Origin: JAQVPN01 sp036170435
GTDB taxonomy: Bacteria; Patescibacteriota; Gracilibacteria; BD1-5; UBA6164
Assembly: GCA_036170435.1 (NCBI GenBank)
Contig: JAVHPF010000013.1
Coordinates: 1 to 21,261, forward strand
Reading direction: 5' to 3'
DNA: 21,261 bases
Shown here: positions 17,585 through 21,261 of the stretch, piece after piece
Layout of the letters: each line of letters starts with the position of its first letter
How positions within the stretch are numbered: the first letter of the stretch is position 1
Position numbers and translations under genes: made by a program
The notes under the pieces: generated by a model
What the model was told of the DNA's origin: nothing
Database searches by the model: none
Seen by the model: the letters and a program-made list of their open reading frames with translations, nothing else

Positions 17585-17636
17585 TTGACAAAATAAAATA
17601 ATTGATTATAAAGTAAGTACATTCAAACACAAAGGA
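17585..17636 (+). promoter_or_regulatory. Promoter and strong ribosome binding site of the small gene at 17643
   Basis: TTGACA (17585-17590), a 16-bp spacer and TATAAA (17607-17612) make a near-consensus sigma-70 promoter. AAAGGA at 17631-17636 is a good Shine-Dalgarno 6 bp before the ATG. None of the TGA-glycine genes in this window has such a site, so this pair stands out as foreign in style. Confidence 0.7.
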
Positions 17637-17642
17637 TTTATT

Positions 17643-17924
17643 ATGAATACTAACAATGAGCTTTTCCCAGAAAATCTGGAAACATCTTCTCACATCGAGA
17701 ATGATGAAAGTTCTATTGAATGCGTCATGCATGAAAAAGCAAAAAACAGTTTACGTTATGTAAATAACGCTACTTACAAACAGCACATTTGCGGGATTGC
17801 GAAAAAAAGAAAATTCCTCGCGAAAAAAGAAAAAAGCAAAGCCGTACTACAAAAACGAAGCAAATTGAATAAAATGCTCCATTCTGATACAACGGAACAA
17901 TTACTGGATTCTACCGCTGCATGA
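17643..17924 (+). CDS. Unrecognised 93-residue basic protein, standard-code style
   Basis: Not recognised. A 93-residue protein with an acidic N-terminal third (NELFPENLE, ENDESSIEC) and a strongly basic middle (KKRKFLAKKEKSK, LQKRSKLNK). There is no membrane segment. It ends in TGA at 17922-17924, and a tight terminator begins 4 bp later, so TGA is most likely a real stop here. Reading TGA as glycine would add 24 hydrophobic residues straight through that terminator and the next promoter. It has a canonical promoter and Shine-Dalgarno site, and G- and C-containing codons (GCG, CGC, CTG, GCC) that its neighbours avoid. All this points to an origin in a standard-code organism. Confidence 0.65.
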   Translation: MNTNNELFPENLETSSHIENDESSIECVMHEKAKNSLRYVNNATYKQHICGIAKKRKFLAKKEKSKAVLQKRSKLNKMLHSDTTEQLLDSTAA

Positions 17925-17928
17925 CAAC

Positions 17929-17952
17929 AAATCACCCTAAATAGGGTGATTT
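17929..17952 (+). terminator. Intrinsic terminator of the small standard-code gene
   Basis: 11-bp arms AAATCACCCTA / TAGGGTGATTT with a 2-base centre, followed by TTTCTTTTTG. It begins 4 bp after the TGA stop. Confidence 0.9.
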
Positions 17953-17966
17953 TCTTTTTGTTTTTA

Positions 17967-18023
17967 TTGACAAAATTAGTTTATATCATATATTAAAATC
18001 GCTTTCAAATAAAAACAAAGGGG
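17967..18023 (+). promoter_or_regulatory. Promoter and ribosome binding site of the ankyrin gene
   Basis: TTGACA (17967-17972), a 16-bp spacer and TATATT (17989-17994) form a good sigma-70 promoter. AAGGGG (18018-18023) is a strong Shine-Dalgarno 5 bp before the ATG at 18029. Confidence 0.72.
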
Positions 18024-18028
18024 CGAAA

Positions 18029-18883
18029 ATGAAGAAGTTAGCTTTATTCTTGAGCTTAATTCTAACAATATCCGTATTTGCAGCAACTGATAAATACGAA
18101 GCTGAGCTAAATCAAGCTCTAAATAGCTTTAACGAAGTTAAAGTAAAAAGTCTTGTTGACTCAAAAAAAGTTGACTTAAACAAAAGAGATAATCTAGGTT
18201 GGACACAACTCGAAGGAAATTTAGCATTTAACGAATACAAAAAAGCTGAAATTCTTCTAAAATATGGTGCTAATCCAAACTTAAAAAACAAGGATGGGCA
18301 AACTGTATTGCATTTTTGCAGTGAATCTGATGATACTCAATGTATCACATTACTGTTAAAATATAAAGTTGATGTAAATATCAAAGATAATAATGGAAGA
18401 ACTCCTCTCTATTATGCTTTGGCAAAAAATAATAAAAAGTCAGTAAGTTTACTTCAAAAAAATGCTGCAATAAATGATAAAACGATTGTAAAGGAAACTG
18501 AAAAAAATGCTCTTATAAATGTGTTGGTAAGTTTATCAAATTTAGCGAAAAATCAATATATTGATGAATATACCAGATTTGATATTGCAAGTGCAAATGG
18601 AAATACTATTGATGTTCACTATACAATCTTTAGCAAAAATAATAGCAGCTTAAAGTATTTAAAAACTATTGATACTTTGAAAGGAGAAAAAAAAGAAAAT
18701 GCCAAAAAAATATTGGCTGAACTAAAGTCTGGGATCAAAGATGCATATTTAGAGAATCTATGTAAAAATAAAATCTTTGCAAATGCAAAAGATGAAAAAT
18801 TACACTATGAATATATCTACAACATTGATGATAAAAAAGAATTGTTTAGATTCGATTTATATCCATCTGAATGCCATAAATAA
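18029..18883 (+). CDS. Exported ankyrin-repeat protein, standard-code style
   Basis: A 284-residue protein with a clear signal peptide (MKKLALFLSLILTISVFA, cleavage around residues 18-20). Ankyrin repeats occupy about 50-155: NLGWTQLEGN, then YKKAEILLKYGANPNLKNKD, GQTVLHFC with CITLLLKYKVDVNIKDNN, and GRTPLYYALAKNNKKSVSLL. The remaining ~130 residues are a lysine-rich alpha/beta region with no match I recognise. Ankyrin repeats mediate protein-protein contacts, and here the protein would act in the periplasm or outside the cell. All eight or so glycines are GGN and none is TGA, unlike every long neighbour. With its consensus promoter, strong ribosome site and tight terminator, the gene looks acquired from, or belonging to, a standard-code bacterium. 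Confidence 0.85.
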   Translation: MKKLALFLSLILTISVFAATDKYEAELNQALNSFNEVKVKSLVDSKKVDLNKRDNLGWTQLEGNLAFNEYKKAEILLKYGANPNLKNKDGQTVLHFCSESDDTQCITLLLKYKVDVNIKDNNGRTPLYYALAKNNKKSVSLLQKNAAINDKTIVKETEKNALINVLVSLSNLAKNQYIDEYTRFDIASANGNTIDVHYTIFSKNNSSLKYLKTIDTLKGEKKENAKKILAELKSGIKDAYLENLCKNKIFANAKDEKLHYEYIYNIDDKKELFRFDLYPSECHK

Positions 18884-18905
18884 AAAGAGTGCCTTTGCAC
18901 TCTTT
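18884..18905. terminator. Terminator shared by the ankyrin gene and the VF530 gene
   Basis: 9-bp arms AAAGAGTGC / GCACTCTTT with loop CTTT, immediately after the ankyrin stop and followed by ATTTTTTTC. It overlaps the VF530 stop codon (18904-18906, minus strand). Confidence 0.82.
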
Positions 18906-19146
18906 ATTTTTTTCTACTCATTTCTTCTTTTTTAGTTCTTACATAAAGTCCTTGCACTTGCAAACGTGCCCATTCTGTTTTTCTCAAGAATTTCAAGCAA
19001 GACATTTTAGTGGGATTTGATGTAAAACAATTTATTCTCACCATTTCAGCAAGTTCATCATAACCATAGTAATCCACCAAATAATCCAAAATCATAGCCA
19101 AACTTACTCAATGTAATAGTTCATGGTTATAGTTAACATCTCCCAT
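18904..19146 (-). CDS. VF530 (DUF2132) family DNA-binding protein
   Basis: An 80-residue protein under code 25. It matches the VF530 family pattern: LLHGVSLAMILDYLVDYYGY, then INCFTSNPTKMSCLKFLRKT and EWARLQVQGLYV. The glycine of the conserved LHGV (Gly13) is a TGA codon; a standard-code reading would start at the later MAMILDY and lose this conserved N-terminus, so the gene is native to the code-25 genome. Family members are small proteins proposed to bind DNA, but their role is not established. A -10 box lies about 35 bp upstream. Its stop codon overlaps the terminator of the converging ankyrin gene. Confidence 0.88.
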
Positions 19147-19178
19147 ATATCTTTTTTATTAGAATTTAATTAGTCTGT

Positions 19179-19184
19179 ATTATA
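19179..19184 (-). promoter_or_regulatory. -10 box of the VF530 gene
   Basis: A perfect TATAAT on the minus strand, about 33 bp before the start codon at 19146. No clear -35. Confidence 0.45.
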
Positions 19185-19221
19185 GAGATTTATTTAGATT
19201 TTGAAAGTTGGATTTAGTTTT

Positions 19222-19860
19222 TTAATTTTTATTTATTTTTTTATATTCCAAATATGAATATACAAGTAGAAATATAATAGCAGCTAGAATTGGGACTATA
19301 ATAATATAGAACATATGAATTCAAGCAAATATTGCGACTAAAAATATAATTGAAATTATTTTAAATATTTTTCCTCATAATTTATTTGTTTTTTCCCATA
19401 CTACATCACTACTAAGTGTCCAAGGAGTTCTAATTCATATAAACCAATTTCTTTTTGAATTGATTAATAATTCTCATATAAAATAAAAAAGTACTGACAT
19501 TGCTGGAAACATCAGCAAATTCATATCAAATTTATATCAAAGATTCCAAAAAAGCACAATTAATGATATATAAAAAAAGAATCCCAAAAACACTGTTATA
19601 AAAGCATCATAATAAGCAGCAAATGTTTTTATATTTTCTTTCATTGGATCTAGTTTAGGTAAATATATTAACAATAGATAAATCCCTATAGAAATTATTG
19701 GTAATATAAAAGTTCCCCAGAACTTCGGCAAATATGAATTCACTTCTCAATCCATATTCCAATGAGAAGCCATTTGATTAGGTAATTTACTATACAAAAA
19801 TATAGGAATCAAGAAAGACAGTACAATAATAGCAATTTGAACCAATTTAATTTTTTTCAT
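19222..19860 (-). CDS. SdpI/DUF1648-family integral membrane protein
   Basis: A 212-residue protein under code 25. It opens with a membrane helix (LVQIAIIVLSFLIPIFLYSK), then the DUF1648 signature (PNQMASHWNMDGEVNSY, His33), followed by four or five further helices (FWGTFILPIISIGIYLLLIY, FITVFLGFFFYISLIVLFW, MLLMFPAMSVLFYFIGEL-like, IIFLVAIFAGIHMFYIII). The SdpI-like motif IRTPWTLSSDVVWEKTNKLG surrounds Trp147. SdpI is known in Bacillus as the immunity protein against the SdpC toxin, but most homologues, including this one, have no toxin gene beside them, so the role here is unknown. It lies between the Fic and VF530 genes on the same strand with 60-75 bp gaps. Confidence 0.87.
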
Positions 19861-19921
19861 AATTATTTATTTAAAAAAATATATTATTAGGACAATATTG
19901 TGTTAATAATTTATGTAGTTA

Positions 19922-20785
19922 CTATTCTTCTTCATAATAATAACTATAATCAATTCATTTCATAAACATATCTCTATCGTTTATTTTATCAGTCAAAGCA
20001 CCTTGTATTAAATGTTTAATTTTAGTATTATTTTTTACACTTTCTATCATTGCATTAAGATAATTATCCTTGCTTATTTGACTCCAATCTACACATTTTT
20101 TTAGCCTTTTTTTTAGAATTAAATCAAGCCAAATTCTTGCAGTTCTTCAGTTTCACTCCATAAATGGATGAGCAATATTTATCTCAATATATTTTTCTAT
20201 TATTTCTTCCAAACTATTTTCAGGCATTTTTTCAATTTCTGCTAAAGAATTTTTCAAAAACTCAGCACTTGCAAATCTAAAACCTCATTTTGAAATATTT
20301 TTTTGTCTGATTTGTCATGCAAAATCATATAATCAACCAAATAAATATGCATGAATTTGTTGTAAACCTTTTGATGTACCAATTTCAAATTCATTAATTA
20401 AATTACTTTCAAATAAATTATATGCTTTCAATTTACTTTGTCAGTCTATACTATTATCACTATATGTAAACCAATCAAGAAACTTTATAGAATTTTTTCA
20501 TGGAATTAATTTTATTACTTCCAAAATATCATCCTGAGAAAAACAATCTGTTGCATATTTTTTTCAATCTGAAGATTCTAATTTCAGTTGGCTACATTTT
20601 GTAGTCAACTGATTTCCTTCTTTTTTAAGTCTTGTCTTCATAACACTCCAGTACTTTCTTGGAGTTATACTATCTGTTAAAATAGATATAATATCAACAA
20701 TAGAATACCACCATTTAGAATTTTGCTCATCCCAAATAGCTCTCACTTCTCTATCATCAAAAAATCTAATTGAAATTTTATCCAT
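19922..20785 (-). CDS. BRO-N domain-Fic domain fusion protein
   Basis: A 287-residue protein under code 25. Residues about 4-100 form a BRO-N/DinD-like DNA-binding domain (VRAIWDEQNSKWWYSIVDII, KYWSVMKTRLKKEGNQL, KKYATDCFSQDDI). A Fic domain follows (about 115-275) with the complete active-site motif HPFMEGNGRTAR at 206-217; both glycines of this motif (211 and 213) are TGA. Fic enzymes use ATP to transfer AMP, or related groups, to target proteins; His206 is the expected catalytic base. I do not see an obvious inhibitory (S/T)xxxE(G/N) helix, nor a separate antitoxin gene, so self-regulation is unclear. The upstream truncated BRO-N gene ends 13 bp before this start and is probably in the same unit. 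A palindrome lies inside the BRO-N coding part. Confidence 0.88.
20584..20612. repeat. Palindrome inside the BRO-N part of the BRO-N-Fic gene
   Basis: The arms (20584-20596 and 20600-20612) pair around a 3-base centre with a single mismatch that would be a G-U pair in RNA: CAGTTGACTACA and TGTAGCCAACTG on the coding strand. They encode QLTTKCSQL. A different palindrome occupies the same codons in the neighbouring BRO-N gene. Confidence 0.75.
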
Positions 20786-20798
20786 ATTTAAAATTTTA

Positions 20799-21062
20799 TT
20801 AAATTAAAGAAACTAGCTTAAACTTTTCTTTTCTCAAGCTTTCAAAAAATTCTCTCAACTGGTCACAATTTGTGACCAGTTCACTCCATTCATTTTTTAA
20901 ACGATTTTTTAATGTAGTCCAATATGTTTTTGCTTTAGAATAATCATCTTGTTCAGTCAATGCTCAAACAATATCTATAACTGAAAAATACCATTTTTCA
21001 GATTTTTCATCAAAAACTCTTCTGATTTTTTGTCACTCAAATAATGATAAATCTTTTTGCAT
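20799..21062 (-). CDS. Short BRO-N protein, apparently truncated
   Basis: An 87-residue protein under code 25, paralogous to the N-terminus of the following Fic fusion: IRRVFDEKSEKWYFSVIDIV, KTYWTTLKNRLKNE and SELVTNCDQL line up with it. BRO-N domains are DNA-binding modules of phage antirepressors and DinD-like proteins and normally continue with a DGK…TDC segment. Here similarity stops right after the palindrome-coded CDQL and is replaced by an unrelated basic tail (REFFESLRKEKFKLVSLI). It is therefore either a truncated domain, a decayed gene, or a small regulator of the gene 13 bp downstream. The start is the only ATG that keeps the whole domain; no Shine-Dalgarno is present. Confidence 0.72.
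20857..20881. repeat. Perfect 25-bp palindrome inside the short BRO-N gene
   Basis: AACTGGTCACAA and TTGTGACCAGTT flank a single central T. On the coding strand it covers the codons for ELVTNCDQL, the same site as the palindrome in the adjacent BRO-N-Fic gene, but with different bases. Confidence 0.85.
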
Positions 21063-21187
21063 ATTTTAAAAATATTAAAATAATTAAATTACTCTTAATA
21101 TATCTACTTTAAAGCAAAACCAAAAACTTTTTTTTAAAAGATATGCTGAAATTTAAGATGGATTTAAGGTCTGGAATTTAAAACAGC

Positions 21188-21215
21188 AAAAAGAAGCACT
21201 AAAGTGCTTCTTTTT
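21188..21215. terminator. Intrinsic terminator near the right edge
   Basis: Perfect 13-bp arms AAAAAGAAGCACT / AGTGCTTCTTTTT with a 2-base centre. It could end a minus-strand gene entering from the right. The stretch 21063-21187 between it and the BRO-N gene holds only A/T-rich leader sequence with no convincing promoter. Confidence 0.82.
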
Positions 21216-21218
21216 GGC

Positions 21219-21261
21219 TTAGATTTGATTTGGTGGAGTTCATAAAAAAACATTTGAATGA
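21219..21261 (-). CDS. Possible C-terminal fragment of a gene entering from the right edge
   Basis: On the minus strand the frame reads HSNVFLGTPPNQI and then TAA at 21221-21219, with one TGA as glycine, and the terminator starts 3 bp later. Position and spacing suit a gene end, but other frames are open too and 13 residues are too few to be sure. Confidence 0.3.

Noticed and set aside
17120..17596. Two plus-strand open frames (61 and 87 residues) opposite the trxB start
   Set aside because: They are antisense to conserved TrxB motifs, and their low-complexity, Cys/Ile/Phe-rich sequences look like shadows.
1..21261. tRNA, rRNA or riboswitch genes
   Set aside because: I saw no cloverleaf, CCA-ending stem set, rRNA signature or known aptamer core; the G+C-rich hairpins are explained by the palindromic elements and terminators.

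Overview
The window reads as a genome fragment of an Absconditabacteria (SR1) or Gracilibacteria (BD1-5) type organism that uses UGA as a glycine codon (genetic code 25). In most genes TGA falls in frame at positions where glycine is expected, including both glycines of a Fic active-site motif, glycines of the thioredoxin reductase nucleotide-binding loops and the conserved LHG of a VF530 protein. Two paralogous pilins use GGA and TGA at the same glycine. All coordinates here assume code 25; under the standard code most of these genes would look shattered. The DNA is very AT-rich and native start codons follow A/T-rich leaders with no visible Shine-Dalgarno sequence.

Layout. 1-4514: the tail of an unknown gene, then two large type IV pilin-like surface proteins that share a near-identical leader cassette (perfect palindrome plus prepilin signal) and a homologous pilin body, but carry different C-terminal ectodomains: a PKD-like domain with 13 BspA-like/DUF285 repeats in one, and a Cys-rich segment plus a phage-tail-type module in the other. 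4571-6240: an exported phosphodiester glycosidase-like protein followed by a short RecO-like protein. 6317-12642: a three-gene operon of large lysine- and glutamate-rich helical proteins that I do not recognise, ending in a 38-bp terminator shared with the converging operon.

12685-17458 is on the minus strand: a type IV pilus operon (PilN-like, PilO-like, PilC/GspF, pilin), a two-helix TrbC/VirB2-like membrane protein in its own unit, and thioredoxin reductase. Two copies of a palindromic MITE/REP-like element lie here; one is flanked by perfect 15-bp direct repeats, the other holds a 10-N assembly gap. The pilus inner-membrane genes here could assemble the large pilin-like surface proteins of the left arm; that link is inference.

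17470-18905 is an anomaly: two genes with consensus-like promoters, strong Shine-Dalgarno sites, tight terminators, no TGA-glycine codons and, in one, an apparently genuine TGA stop. It looks like standard-code DNA inserted by transfer or joined by misassembly. From 18904 to the end the minus strand returns to code 25: a VF530 protein, an SdpI-like membrane protein, a BRO-N-Fic fusion and a shortened BRO-N protein. The two BRO-N genes each carry a palindrome at the same codons. No rRNA, tRNA or CRISPR array was seen, and no gene-free stretch exceeds 300 bases.
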